From a virus, in the IMG/VR virus record IMGVR_UViG_3300008267_008295, positions 1 through 48,063 of that record: a DNA stretch of 48,063 bases, one strand, 5' to 3'. The notes beneath the pieces were generated by a model, which saw only the letters and a program-made list of their open reading frames with translations, did no database searches and was not told where the DNA came from. Every line of letters starts with the position of its first letter. The stretch's first letter is position 1. A program made the position numbers and the translations under genes. Below, piece after piece: positions 1-8,061 of the stretch.

Positions 1-1
1 T

Positions 2-331
2 GATCAGATTAACTGTTCACCTAAACTAGCCAACTCTGGTATGACAATCAAGCAGAGAATTGTACCACATGCTATTGAGCGTATTATGGAACACGACAAC
101 TATCAATTCAAGTTTGTTATTAGTACGGAAGATGACGTTAAGGAATTGTTTGAGGACTTTGTTAAGCCATTCAACATTCCACTAAAGAATGTTGTCTGTA
201 TGCCCGGATTGGATGATCAAGCAGATTTCCATGAAAGAACTCAGTTTGTATTGGAAATGGCAAAGAAATACCGATTCACTGGTCTCACGAGATTACATAT
301 ATCAGCCTATAATCAGACGCTTAATGTGTAA
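2..331 (+). CDS. queE: 7-carboxy-7-deazaguanine synthase, C-terminal part (5' end outside window)
   Basis: The reading frame is open from the first bases of the window, so the start codon and the radical-SAM CxxxCxxC motif lie upstream. The visible 109 residues begin CSPKLANSG and end with GLTRLHISAYNQTLNV, which match the SPK and C-terminal RLHI regions of QueE proteins. QueE converts 6-carboxytetrahydropterin to 7-carboxy-7-deazaguanine, the step after QueD in preQ0 synthesis. The neighbourhood (QueD-like, FolE and DpdA-like genes within 6 kb) supports a role in making a modified guanine for phage DNA. An ATG at 41 is internal, not the start. Family call from sequence pattern is good but the catalytic half is not visible. 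Confidence 0.8.
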   Translation, partial: DQINCSPKLANSGMTIKQRIVPHAIERIMEHDNYQFKFVISTEDDVKELFEDFVKPFNIPLKNVVCMPGLDDQADFHERTQFVLEMAKKYRFTGLTRLHISAYNQTLNV

Positions 332-367
332 TTAGCTTGGGATAAAACCTTAAATCGGACTATTTAT

Positions 368-375
368 TATAAATA
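368..375 (+). promoter_or_regulatory. TATAAATA box upstream of HNH gene
   Basis: The sequence TATTTATTATAAATA runs up to 8 nt before the ATG at 383. TATAAATA is identical to the T4 late promoter box, and TATTTATT just before it resembles the TATTTATA boxes seen ahead of four other genes here. A promoter role is inference only. Confidence 0.3.
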
Positions 376-382
376 AAATAGT

Positions 383-1024
383 ATGAAAGGATATCACCAA
401 ACTGAGGTAGAGTACCTATGTACAAAATGTAATAGTGCTTTTACTAGCAAAACAGTAAAACAGCACATTAATAAGTTCTGTAGCGAGGAGTGTCGAATAG
501 CCTACGGATTCAAAGACGAGCAGTGTGAACAGTGTGAAGTTGCACTAAAAGTCAGAAAGAATAAGGTTAGTGCAAATTATTTCTGCTCTAAGAAATGCTA
601 TCATACTTGGCAAAGCATTAATGTTAAACCTCCACAAACAGAGAATAGGAGAGCAAGAGCAAATACTCCGGAAGCTATTCAAAAAATGCTCCAGACTAAG
701 TTAGACAAGGGTATTATAGTAGATTGGAGAAATAACAAAGATTGGAAACGGTATTACAAAAAATGTGACAGTTTAACAAGAAAAATGCGAAAGGAGATGT
801 TGTTTGAGTGGGATGGTTATGACTATTACGATGGTGAGTATATTAAGGATTATCTAAAATTAGATCCTCACCACAAAAACTATCCAACTCTTGACCACAA
901 GTACCCTAGAAGCAAAGCATTTCAGGACGGACTTACACCGCATGAAATTACGGTAAGAGAAAACCTTGTCTGGACTAAGAGAACTAACAATAGTAGAAAA
1001 GGAAACAAAACATTAAACGTATAA
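383..1024 (+). CDS. HNH endonuclease with N-terminal zinc fingers
   Basis: The 213-residue protein starts with cysteine pairs (CTKC at ~13, CSEEC at ~33, CEQC at ~48, CSKKC at ~68) typical of treble-clef or TRASH-like zinc fingers often fused to phage HNH enzymes. The C-terminal region carries a probable HNH core: TLDHKYPRS at ~169 and an Asn/His-containing tail ENLVWTKRTNNSRKGNK, where DH and the NSRKGNK stretch match family features. Such proteins are free-standing homing-type nucleases in phages. It sits between queE and a dUTPase-like gene and may be an insertion into the nucleotide block. The target cannot be told from sequence. Confidence 0.75.
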   Translation: MKGYHQTEVEYLCTKCNSAFTSKTVKQHINKFCSEECRIAYGFKDEQCEQCEVALKVRKNKVSANYFCSKKCYHTWQSINVKPPQTENRRARANTPEAIQKMLQTKLDKGIIVDWRNNKDWKRYYKKCDSLTRKMRKEMLFEWDGYDYYDGEYIKDYLKLDPHHKNYPTLDHKYPRSKAFQDGLTPHEITVRENLVWTKRTNNSRKGNKTLNV

Positions 1025-1025
1025 T

Positions 1026-1157
1026 ATGGATACACTAACACAAATTATCATTAACATGGTGAAAACTACACCTAATGATGTAGATCTAGGTAAAAAAGTA
1101 CGAGCTCTTGTACAAGAGATTGATTCTAAATGCAGATATGCAGCTACAATATCTTAA
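1026..1157 (+). CDS. small hypothetical protein, 43 aa
   Basis: An ATG 1 nt after the HNH stop opens a 43-residue frame (MDTLTQIIINMVKTTPNDVD...) that ends inside the first codons of the next gene, overlapping it by 20 nt. The tight spacing on both sides favours a real coupled gene. It looks like one or two amphipathic helices with no recognisable domain. Coding is not proven. Confidence 0.45.
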   Translation: MDTLTQIIINMVKTTPNDVDLGKKVRALVQEIDSKCRYAATIS

Positions 1158-1602
1158 TACAAGAGGTTTAGGTAGCAAAGCACAAGTTGGTTATGATTTA
1201 ACCTTAAAATCAGTAAAGAGTATCAATGGCGGAGCTGTTATGGTTGATAAAACGGCCGTTGAAGAGTATACAGAAGTTACACCATATATGAGTGAGGTTG
1301 GTAAGCTGTTATTCAAGCTAGATCCAGGTACCTACTCACTAACCTTTGAACAAGGTGTAAAACTAGACACTCACCACACTGCATTTATAAGACATAGATC
1401 TAGTGTACTAAGATGTGGTGGCATCATTACGTCAGGTGTATATGATCCAGGTTTTGAAGTAGATGAAATGGGTGCTATATTAGTTGCTACTAAGCAATTA
1501 GTAGTTGAGAAAGGTGCTCGTGTTGCTCAGATAGTACTGTTTGAAAACTACAGTGCAGATGCTTATACCGGCCAGTGGCAAGGTGCAAAAGACGTAAAGT
1601 AA
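1138..1602 (+). CDS. dUTPase / dCTP-deaminase-like trimeric nucleotide hydrolase
   Basis: The ATG at 1138 gives 154 residues; an upstream TTG at 1108 would run through the preceding small gene and is less likely. The protein has the family hallmarks in order: GYDLTL near the N terminus, RHRSSVLRCGG (substrate-binding motif with Arg-Ser-Ser), GVYDPGFEVDEMGAI, a GARVAQIV strand and the C-terminal YTGQWQG loop. The DUT/DCD family removes or makes dUMP, keeping uracil out of DNA and feeding dTMP synthesis. Whether this one hydrolyses dUTP or deaminates dCTP cannot be decided without alignment. Its place beside queE and folE fits nucleotide metabolism. Confidence 0.85.
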   Translation: MQLQYLNTRGLGSKAQVGYDLTLKSVKSINGGAVMVDKTAVEEYTEVTPYMSEVGKLLFKLDPGTYSLTFEQGVKLDTHHTAFIRHRSSVLRCGGIITSGVYDPGFEVDEMGAILVATKQLVVEKGARVAQIVLFENYSADAYTGQWQGAKDVK

Positions 1603-1605
1603 GAC

Positions 1606-1613
1606 TATTTATA
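1606..1613 (+). promoter_or_regulatory. TATTTATA box upstream of C1A protease
   Basis: TATTTATA lies 13 nt before the ATG at 1627, a spacing repeated at 8040 and 39062 (14 and 13 nt). The recurrence ahead of genes suggests a phage promoter element, but no -33 partner is obvious and this is inference. Confidence 0.35.
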
Positions 1614-1626
1614 GGAAAACACTCCT

Positions 1627-2415
1627 ATGGAAATCTTTGACGAACAAGACAACTTTCAAGCACCAGGACTATTAGGTTGGATTCCTGATACTCCTGACCA
1701 CCGTGACTATATGCTCACACTGCCTCCAATGGCAGAAGAATTACCTACAAAGGTAGACTTACGTGAGATGGATAGTCCAATTTTCAATCAAGGTTCATTA
1801 GGATCTTGTACTGGACAGGCAACTGCTGGTGCTTATATGTTTAATCTGAAAAAGCAGAAGGAAGACTTTTTTGTACCATCTCGTTTGTTTATCTACTATA
1901 ATGGTAGAAAAGCACTTGGTACTATCAAACAAGATAGTGGTGCAATGTTAAGAGACTGTATTAAGTCTGTACATACCGATGGTGTTTGTAATGAAGACCT
2001 TTGGCCATATGATATTACACAGTTTACTAAGAAGCCACCAAGAAAGCTTTACAGAACAGCTAAGGATTATCAATCCTTAACATATAGTCGTGTACCAAGA
2101 ACACTTGACAGTTTCAAGTCATGCTTAGCAAGTGGTTTACCATTTGTATTTGGATTTGCAGTATATGAGTCCTTTATGACAAGAGAAGTTGCAAGAACTG
2201 GTATGATGCCTTGGCCATTAACATCTGAGAAATCATATGGCGGACATGCTGTACTAGCTGTTGGATATGATGACAGTTTAGAAGGTGGTAGATTCATTGT
2301 AAGAAATTCTTGGGGCGAAAAATGGGGTGATAAAGGTTATTTTTATATGCCATATGAATATTTAACTGGTAGAGGCTTAGCCGATGACTTTTGGGTAATT
2401 CAAACTGTCGAATAA
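1627..2415 (+). CDS. papain-family (C1A) cysteine protease
   Basis: The 262-residue protein has all four catalytic positions of peptidase family C1A: Gln55 in FNQGSLGSC, the nucleophile Cys61, His207 in YGGHAVLAVGY and Asn227 in RNSWGEKWG. It has no clear signal peptide or long pro-region; the first 40 residues (LGWIPDTPDHRDY) match the short lead seen in prokaryotic and viral C1A enzymes. Possible roles are processing of virion proteins or of host proteins. It is followed 1 nt later by an exported-protein gene, so the two are probably co-transcribed. The activity call is strong and the biological role is unknown. Confidence 0.9.
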   Translation: MEIFDEQDNFQAPGLLGWIPDTPDHRDYMLTLPPMAEELPTKVDLREMDSPIFNQGSLGSCTGQATAGAYMFNLKKQKEDFFVPSRLFIYYNGRKALGTIKQDSGAMLRDCIKSVHTDGVCNEDLWPYDITQFTKKPPRKLYRTAKDYQSLTYSRVPRTLDSFKSCLASGLPFVFGFAVYESFMTREVARTGMMPWPLTSEKSYGGHAVLAVGYDDSLEGGRFIVRNSWGEKWGDKGYFYMPYEYLTGRGLADDFWVIQTVE

Positions 2416-2416
2416 T

Positions 2417-2878
2417 ATGAAAAAACTTATTACACTATTAACATTTTGTTTATTGACTGTTGGAGTTTCTGCACAAAGCAGAATAACCTACTCTGAAATT
2501 AATGCCGGTATATCAACCGGAGTAATACCAATCTTTCCAGGAGCATCCTCTTTAGTTGGTGCAACTGTTAGATATCCAAGTGGGTTCATTGTAGATTATC
2601 AAGGTGGCATTGCTTTCCCAACTCTACTTACTGGTAAGGTTGGTGTTGGTTTACCGGTTGACTACAATATGGACTTGACTGTAGGTGTTAGAGTATTACC
2701 ATCTTCAATCTATGCTCAGTTGCTTGTTAAAAGACCAACTAAAAAATCCGATTTGGTATTTACAGCCGAAGCATTAGCTTGGAGTCCAGCATTTGGTCAG
2801 TATTCTATATTAACTGTTGGTTGGAGATTCAACGATGATAACAAACTATTTGGTTGGAAAAATAAGTTAAACAAATAA
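2417..2878 (+). CDS. exported beta-rich protein, possible small outer-membrane barrel
   Basis: A Bacteroidetes-style signal peptide (MKKLITLLTFCLLTVGVSAQ, cleavage after SAQ) leads a mature part of about 133 residues rich in Gly and alternating hydrophobic strands, ending ILTVGWRFN and a basic tail. The pattern suggests an outer-membrane or periplasmic beta-structure. It directly follows the C1A protease and precedes a second exported protein. No family was recognised. Confidence 0.7.
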   Translation: MKKLITLLTFCLLTVGVSAQSRITYSEINAGISTGVIPIFPGASSLVGATVRYPSGFIVDYQGGIAFPTLLTGKVGVGLPVDYNMDLTVGVRVLPSSIYAQLLVKRPTKKSDLVFTAEALAWSPAFGQYSILTVGWRFNDDNKLFGWKNKLNK

Positions 2879-2885
2879 AAATAAA

Positions 2886-3428
2886 ATGATGAAAAAACTA
2901 TTACTACTCGTTACACTACTACTGTCTGTTGGTATTGTCTCAGCGCAAACCTTTAGACCAAACTCGGATCAGGTTCGCACTATTAAAACAGATGCACTGA
3001 AGACTAGCTTCAGAAACAACATGCTTGGTGACTACACTGTTGATATGACAATGAGAACACCAGCACTACAATTGACCTTCACTCAAATTGAAAAGATTGA
3101 TGGTCAATACAAACTAACAACACCAATCTTGATTGGTTACTCCTACATCTTTACATATGCTAATGGAGTAGTACATCAAGATAGCTCTATCACAGTAGAA
3201 AATAAATTCTTCTTCGGTGGTGGTGTTAATTTTGGTATCGCACCTGATGTAACTAATGGTGGTGAACTTATCACATCGTTCCCAGTTGGTGCTGTTGTTG
3301 GTTATGCAAAATATGGTGGATTTGTTGGATATGATTTAATTAACAAGAAGCCTTTGTTTGGTGTATCAATTAATTTATTGAATGTGCCTATTCTACAGAG
3401 CACAACTAGATTTACTATTAAGGACTAA
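2886..3428 (+). CDS. exported beta-rich protein
   Basis: Two tandem ATGs (2886, 2889) precede a signal peptide ending VGIVSAQ. The mature region of about 160 residues has Gly/aromatic-rich strands (FFFGGGVNFGI, GAVVGYAKYGGFVGYD) and no Cys, consistent with an envelope beta-protein. It lies 7 nt after another exported protein of similar build and is followed by a terminator, closing this unit. Function unknown; it may act at the host outer membrane, by analogy only. Confidence 0.7.
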   Translation: MMKKLLLLVTLLLSVGIVSAQTFRPNSDQVRTIKTDALKTSFRNNMLGDYTVDMTMRTPALQLTFTQIEKIDGQYKLTTPILIGYSYIFTYANGVVHQDSSITVENKFFFGGGVNFGIAPDVTNGGELITSFPVGAVVGYAKYGGFVGYDLINKKPLFGVSINLLNVPILQSTTRFTIKD

Positions 3429-3452
3429 TTTTATTTTAGAATTTTTTTTAGG

Positions 3453-3478
3453 AAAAGCCAACCAAAAGTTGGCTTTTT
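3453..3478 (+). terminator. Rho-independent terminator
   Basis: A perfect 10-bp stem (AAAAGCCAAC at 3453-3462 with GTTGGCTTTT at 3468-3477) encloses a 5-nt loop and runs into a T-rich tract, 24 nt after the stop at 3428. Confidence 0.9.
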
Positions 3479-3499
3479 CATTTTTATTTAGTATTTTTG
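3469..3499 (+). promoter_or_regulatory. Bacteroidetes-type promoter for the QueD-like/FolE unit
   Basis: TATTTTTG at 3492-3499 matches the Bacteroidetes -7 consensus TAnnTTTG exactly, with TTGG at 3469-3472 nineteen nt upstream as a -33 element (inside the terminator stem). The ATG at 3504 is only 5 nt past the box, which would give a leaderless or nearly leaderless message. Confidence 0.5.
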
Positions 3500-3503
3500 T
3501 TAT

Positions 3504-3848
3504 ATGAGAACAGTTATATTTGTAAAATTAGAAGTAGAAGGCTTACATTGCTGGCCAGCTGCTAGAGAGATGTTTCAAGAAGTTGCATATCTCTCTGATC
3601 CACATAGACACGTATTTCACGTAGAATGTAAAAAGGAAGTATTCCACGATGATAGGGATGTGGAGTTCATTATGTTTAAGCATGAGGTAAAGAAGTACTT
3701 TGGTAAGTACTATAAACCAGAGCTTGGAATGTGTGACTTTGGTTCCAGATCATGTGAAATGCTTGCAAAAGAAGTGTTAGAGCAATTTGATTGTTTATCA
3801 GTAACAGTATCGGAGGACAATGAGAATGGAGCAATCGTCTACAAATAA
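3504..3848 (+). CDS. QueD / 6-pyruvoyl-tetrahydropterin-synthase-like protein (divergent)
   Basis: The 114-residue protein carries a possible zinc triad of the QueD/PTPS fold: His15 in LHCWPAA and His34/His36 in PHRHVFHV, followed by a second strand with HDDRDVEF. The C-terminal part (SCEMLAKEVLEQF, then LSVTVSEDNENGAIVY) resembles the QueD helix and the strand with the substrate-binding Glu (Glu104). QueD makes 6-carboxytetrahydropterin from dihydroneopterin triphosphate, the product of FolE, which is encoded 450 bp downstream. The match is by pattern only, and several canonical QueD motifs are altered. A related T-fold enzyme with another role is possible. Confidence 0.5.
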   Translation: MRTVIFVKLEVEGLHCWPAAREMFQEVAYLSDPHRHVFHVECKKEVFHDDRDVEFIMFKHEVKKYFGKYYKPELGMCDFGSRSCEMLAKEVLEQFDCLSVTVSEDNENGAIVYK

Positions 3849-4308
3849 GATTACACTACTATTCGGTAGAATATGTAGTGGTAAATCAACAATGTATCCA
3901 GATGCCAAAAGGATCATTGTGTCTAATATTGTGAAGGGTATAATGCAAACAACAGATCGAAGTAAATTGCAGGAATCTACGCACCTAGACTTGGAGATTG
4001 CAAGATCTATTTGCGTGAATTTATATTATTATGCAGAACAGTATCCACACGTTGTGGTTGATGGTATTAGACAGAATACTATTGTAGACTTTGTCTTACA
4101 AGAGTTTCCTGATGTGGAAATGGTGTGGCTTGAAGTGCCCACTGAAGAAAGAAAACGTAGATATGAACTAAGAAAGGACACAAAGGATGTGGAACCTTTT
4201 GAAATAGCTGATAATAAACCAATAGAGTTGGAATGTCAGAAAATATTTACTACATTTAATAAAAGACTAAAAGTTATAAACAATTATGAAGCTAATTACA
4301 AAGGCTAA
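3820..4308 (+). CDS. P-loop kinase-like protein
   Basis: A Walker A motif GRICSGKST occurs within the first 25 residues, followed by a conserved Asp in VVVDGIRQN (~80) and an Arg-rich lid-like region PTEERKRRYELR (~112), the layout of small nucleoside or nucleotide kinases (AAA_18/AAA_33 type). The start overlaps the QueD-like gene by 29 nt (ATG at 3820; ATG at 3826 is equally possible), and the end overlaps folE by 23 nt, so the three are tightly coupled. A role in phosphorylating a nucleotide precursor of the modified base is a guess from position. Confidence 0.7.
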   Translation: MRMEQSSTNKITLLFGRICSGKSTMYPDAKRIIVSNIVKGIMQTTDRSKLQESTHLDLEIARSICVNLYYYAEQYPHVVVDGIRQNTIVDFVLQEFPDVEMVWLEVPTEERKRRYELRKDTKDVEPFEIADNKPIELECQKIFTTFNKRLKVINNYEANYKG

Positions 4309-4927
4309 CGGTAACATTGTGCGTACCGATCAAGAGAAGCAGCAGATGATAGATCAAGCTGCTGAATACTATGGTAAATTCTTAACTGCACTTGGTTACG
4401 ACTGGGCAGCAGATCCACATAGTGAAAATACACCTCGTAGGGTTGCGAAAGCATGGGTTAATGACCTTATCAGTGGTGCAATCAATCCTGAACCTGAGAT
4501 TAAAGCATTTCCTAATGATGAAGGGTACACTGGACTAATTTGTCAGACTCGTATTCCTGTAGTTAGCTTGTGTGCACATCATAACTTATCATTTACCGGA
4601 GTTGCTCACGTAGCCTATATTGCAGGTAAAGAGAAGACTGATATGGTTATTGGTTTAAGTAAACTAAACCGCATTGTAGACTTCTATTCACGTAGACCAA
4701 ACATCCAAGAGTCACTTACTAAGCAGATTCACGATCACATTGATCGTTTGTGTATTGGTAACAGAGGTGTTGCAGTGGTGATTGAGTCTCAACATAATTG
4801 TGTGAAGTGTAGAGGTATTAAGCAGGATAGTGTTATGAAGACATCACAAATGTCAGGATACTTCTGGACTAATGAAGTTGGTACTCGTCAAGAATTCTTT
4901 AACCTTATAGACCAATCACGTTACTAA
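4286..4927 (+). CDS. folE: GTP cyclohydrolase I
   Basis: The 213-residue protein has the full FolE signature: HSENTPRRVAKAW, zinc/catalytic Cys-His in SLCAHHNLSF, VIGLSKLNRIVDFYSRRPNIQESLT, and the C-terminal HNCVKCRGIKQ with the second zinc Cys. FolE converts GTP to dihydroneopterin triphosphate, the first step to tetrahydrofolate and to 7-deazaguanines. Together with queE, a QueD-like gene and a DpdA-like gene it most likely feeds preQ0-type base synthesis. The gene begins inside the kinase gene and is separated from the next gene by 1 nt. Catalytic residues all look intact. Confidence 0.95.
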   Translation: MKLITKANGNIVRTDQEKQQMIDQAAEYYGKFLTALGYDWAADPHSENTPRRVAKAWVNDLISGAINPEPEIKAFPNDEGYTGLICQTRIPVVSLCAHHNLSFTGVAHVAYIAGKEKTDMVIGLSKLNRIVDFYSRRPNIQESLTKQIHDHIDRLCIGNRGVAVVIESQHNCVKCRGIKQDSVMKTSQMSGYFWTNEVGTRQEFFNLIDQSRY

Positions 4928-4928
4928 G

Positions 4929-5717
4929 ATGGATTTTTATGTTATATCACCGGTCTCTAATTTAGAGCCAATGAAGATGGGCAATCGCATATTTGCACTT
5001 GCTCACCTATGGGTACAATTCCCACACTACAGAGACTTCATCTTACAATGCAGTAATGACGGATACTGGATTACATTAGACAACTCAGCAGCCGAAAGAG
5101 CTCTTGTTACAGAGGATGTGCTTATTAACATTTGCCATGATCTGATGCCAGACGAAGTAATTGCTCCTGATGTTCTCTTCAATAAGGATGAAACAATCAA
5201 GAATGCAGTTAGTTTCAAAGCTAGAATGGAAAAAGAGGGTCTACTAGATGATATTCAGATCTTCTTCTGCCCACAAGGTAAAACTAAAGAGGATTGGTTG
5301 GAGTGTTACAATTGGGGTGTAATTCAAGATTGGGTATCTACAATTGGATTCTCAAAAATTGCAATACCACAAGCATTCCTATCAGATTGGAAAGATGATC
5401 AGGGTATTAAAGAAGCTCGTCACATGGCATTCGATTACTTGAAAAGCCGCAATTTACTACTTAAACCAATCCACTGTTTAGGTCAAGGTGACCCAACTGA
5501 GTTTGCGTATTATGATCATCCAATGATGAGAAGTACAGATTCAGTGTTTCCAATCCTAGCAGCATCATTTGGTCAAGACTTTGAAAAGGATCACACTACC
5601 CGTAGGCCAACTCCACACAATTTCTTGGAGACATATGACATGAGTCAGATTGATATGAATATAGTTAAATCAAATGTTGAATTTCTAAGACAATCCTGTC
5701 GTAAAGATTTTTTCTAA
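4929..5717 (+). CDS. DpdA-like tRNA-guanine-transglycosylase-fold protein
   Basis: The 262-residue protein reads as a short TGT/DpdA TIM barrel: ITLDNSAAE (position of the TGT LDSGGF-type loop), DEVIAPDVL, IFFCPQGKTKEDW (the VQG-like segment) and HCLGQGDPTEFAYYDHPMMRSTDSVFP, where LG.G.P and the following Asp resemble the TGT substrate loop and nucleophile (FDCVLPT). DpdA enzymes exchange guanine for a 7-deazaguanine in phage DNA. Adjacency to folE and upstream of polA fits this. No zinc-binding CxCxxC tail of tRNA TGTs is present, arguing for a DNA-type enzyme. The assignment is from motif reading, not alignment. Confidence 0.7.
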   Translation: MDFYVISPVSNLEPMKMGNRIFALAHLWVQFPHYRDFILQCSNDGYWITLDNSAAERALVTEDVLINICHDLMPDEVIAPDVLFNKDETIKNAVSFKARMEKEGLLDDIQIFFCPQGKTKEDWLECYNWGVIQDWVSTIGFSKIAIPQAFLSDWKDDQGIKEARHMAFDYLKSRNLLLKPIHCLGQGDPTEFAYYDHPMMRSTDSVFPILAASFGQDFEKDHTTRRPTPHNFLETYDMSQIDMNIVKSNVEFLRQSCRKDFF

Positions 5718-5718
5718 G

Positions 5719-8025
5719 ATGTCAGATACAAAACACTACATAATAGTACGTGATAAGGTCCAGTTGATGGACCTTTTCCGTCATATCACAGAATCTACAA
5801 TGATTGCATACGATATTGAGACTGATTCTCTTAATCCTCGAACGGGTAAGATTATTGGTTTCTCAGTATCAGGTGAGATTGGTATAGGTTATTACTTCCC
5901 AACTAGAATTTGGGATACTGATAAAGAACAGCTTGTTGATCTTTACATAGATGACAAAAAATGTGATGATCTAGCTATCAAGCTAATTGAGATGCTTAAA
6001 GGTAAGAACCTAGTAATGCACAACGGATCATTTGATATTAGATTCACGAAGAACTTCTATGGTGTCGATCTTCGTGATGATTTATTTTGTGATACCATGT
6101 TACTTCGACATACTATGAAGGAAGATGGACCATTTGGTTTGAAGGATATTGCTATTGAGCTACAACATGAACTTGAACTAGATGCTGAAAAGGATGCCAA
6201 CGAAGAGCAGATCCTAATGAAGGAGAATATCAAGAAGAATGGTGGTTCAACAGCAAAAGACAACTATGAGATCTTTAAAGCTGATATGGATTTGCTTGGT
6301 AAATATGCTGCTGCGGATACTGATTTAACATTGCGAGTAATGACACACTATCTACCTCTATTAAAAGAGCAAGGATTGTGGGACTTCTTCTTTACTGAGG
6401 AGGTAATGCCTCTTTACAGAGAAGTTACTATTTCAATGGAAGAGGGTGGTACTGAATTAGACATTCCACTCATTAAACAAGTTGATAGTGAAATTACAGC
6501 TGAGATGAAAAGACTTGAAGATGAGATCATACAAGATCTTGCTTCAATGACTCAAGTACAAGATTGGATTGTTAATCGTGCACTTAAAAAGTATCCACCA
6601 TCACGCAAAGGTTCGTTTGCACAGAAATTAATTGAGATGAATGGGCAAACTCATTTACCAAAGTCAGCAAACGGCAATTATGTACTCAATGCCAAGTCTA
6701 TACAGCTAGTAACTGAACCTTCAGTTAAAGAGTTCTTGGAAACTGGTATAGACCTTTATCTTGAACAAAGTAAGTCCATTGCAGTTAGTTTACAGCTACT
6801 AAAAGAGGACGAAGGTGCTCTTATCAATATTGCAAGTAAACAGCAAATGGGTCAAATCGCTTTTGATCATCTTGGTATTGAACCAATTTCACAGACAAGG
6901 AAAGGTAATGATCAGTTTAATGATGACTTAATCGAGGTACTATCAAAAGATCATAGTTGGGCTGCTAAGTTGCGTGACTTTAACAAGCTCACAAAAATTA
7001 AGAGCTCTTACGTTGATCGATTCCTTGAAGGTCAAGAGAATGGTAGATACTACTGGTACTTCAAACAACATGGTACAACTAGTGGTCGATTCAGTTCAGA
7101 CTGCCAACAGATTCCTCGTATACTTGAGCCAGGTGAGGTAAGTGATACAGTACTCAAGTTTAACAACATACTTCGCTCTTTCTTAATAGCCGAAAAAGGT
7201 AGGAAGTTTATTATTAGTGATCAATCTTCTCTTGAACCAAGAGTATTTGCTTCAGTTAGTGGTGATCCTAACCTAATTAATGTATTTGTTAATAATGAGG
7301 ATCTTTATAGTAGAGTTGCAATTCAAGCTTTCAAGTTGAAGGGTATGTCTGCAAACAAGAGAGATGATAATTACGTTAAGAATATTAGACCAGAGTTGAG
7401 ACAGAGAGCTAAGTCTATTGCACTCGCTATTCCATATGGTGCAGGTGCTTGGCAGATTGGTCAAACACTTGGCATTGCACCGGCACAAGCACAACACCTG
7501 ATTGATGGATACCTAGAAGGTTTTCCTGAATTAGCACGTTGGATGTCAGATACTAACTTGAGAGCACAGACTATTGGTCAAATTAAGTCAAAGACCGGTC
7601 GTATCAGACACTTGGATCGAGTAGCACAGATTTATGGTCACTTTGAAGACAATCTAATGGATCCAAGAACCTTTGGTCAGATGAAAAAGATGATGAAATC
7701 ACCTGATCAACTACAAAAACTGATCCAGCTGAGAATGGAGTATAAGAACGGTCTCAATAATGCTAAGAACTTCCAAATCCAATCACTTGCAGCATCTATT
7801 ATGAATAGATCAGCTATCAGAATCCATAGAGAGTTTAAGAAGCACAATCTAGATGCTAGAATCATGTTGCAGATTCACGATGAGTTTGTTATCAATTGTA
7901 AAGAGGAGGATGCAAAGAAAGCAGCAGAGATTGTTAAAGATTGCATGGAAACTACAGTACAAATTGAGACTGGGCTAGTAGCTGAGCCAAATATTGCCGA
8001 TTCGTTTGGTGAGGGGCATGCCTAA
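5719..8025 (+). CDS. polA: DNA polymerase family A with 3'-5' exonuclease
   Basis: The 768-residue protein has exonuclease motifs IAYDIETD, MHNGSFDIRF and AAADTDLT in the first 210 residues, then polymerase motif A (ISDQSSLEPRV, Asp501), motif B (RQRAKSIALAIPYG, 561-574) and motif C (LQIHDEF). It lacks the 5'-3' exonuclease domain of bacterial Pol I, as usual for phage replicative enzymes. The residue matching E. coli Phe762 is Leu569. It starts 1 nt after the DpdA-like gene, linking replication with base modification. This is very likely the phage replicase. Confidence 0.95.
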   Translation: MSDTKHYIIVRDKVQLMDLFRHITESTMIAYDIETDSLNPRTGKIIGFSVSGEIGIGYYFPTRIWDTDKEQLVDLYIDDKKCDDLAIKLIEMLKGKNLVMHNGSFDIRFTKNFYGVDLRDDLFCDTMLLRHTMKEDGPFGLKDIAIELQHELELDAEKDANEEQILMKENIKKNGGSTAKDNYEIFKADMDLLGKYAAADTDLTLRVMTHYLPLLKEQGLWDFFFTEEVMPLYREVTISMEEGGTELDIPLIKQVDSEITAEMKRLEDEIIQDLASMTQVQDWIVNRALKKYPPSRKGSFAQKLIEMNGQTHLPKSANGNYVLNAKSIQLVTEPSVKEFLETGIDLYLEQSKSIAVSLQLLKEDEGALINIASKQQMGQIAFDHLGIEPISQTRKGNDQFNDDLIEVLSKDHSWAAKLRDFNKLTKIKSSYVDRFLEGQENGRYYWYFKQHGTTSGRFSSDCQQIPRILEPGEVSDTVLKFNNILRSFLIAEKGRKFIISDQSSLEPRVFASVSGDPNLINVFVNNEDLYSRVAIQAFKLKGMSANKRDDNYVKNIRPELRQRAKSIALAIPYGAGAWQIGQTLGIAPAQAQHLIDGYLEGFPELARWMSDTNLRAQTIGQIKSKTGRIRHLDRVAQIYGHFEDNLMDPRTFGQMKKMMKSPDQLQKLIQLRMEYKNGLNNAKNFQIQSLAASIMNRSAIRIHREFKKHNLDARIMLQIHDEFVINCKEEDAKKAAEIVKDCMETTVQIETGLVAEPNIADSFGEGHA

Positions 8026-8039
8026 ACTAAAAAACAAGA

Positions 8040-8047
8040 TATTTATA
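8040..8047 (+). promoter_or_regulatory. TATTTATA box upstream of leader-tagged protein gene
   Basis: TATTTATA lies 14 nt before the ATG at 8062 and 14 nt after the polymerase stop, in the short gap between the two genes. It matches boxes at 1606 and 39062 in sequence and spacing. Promoter activity is inferred. Confidence 0.35.
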
Positions 8048-8061
8048 AGAAACTTTGTGTA

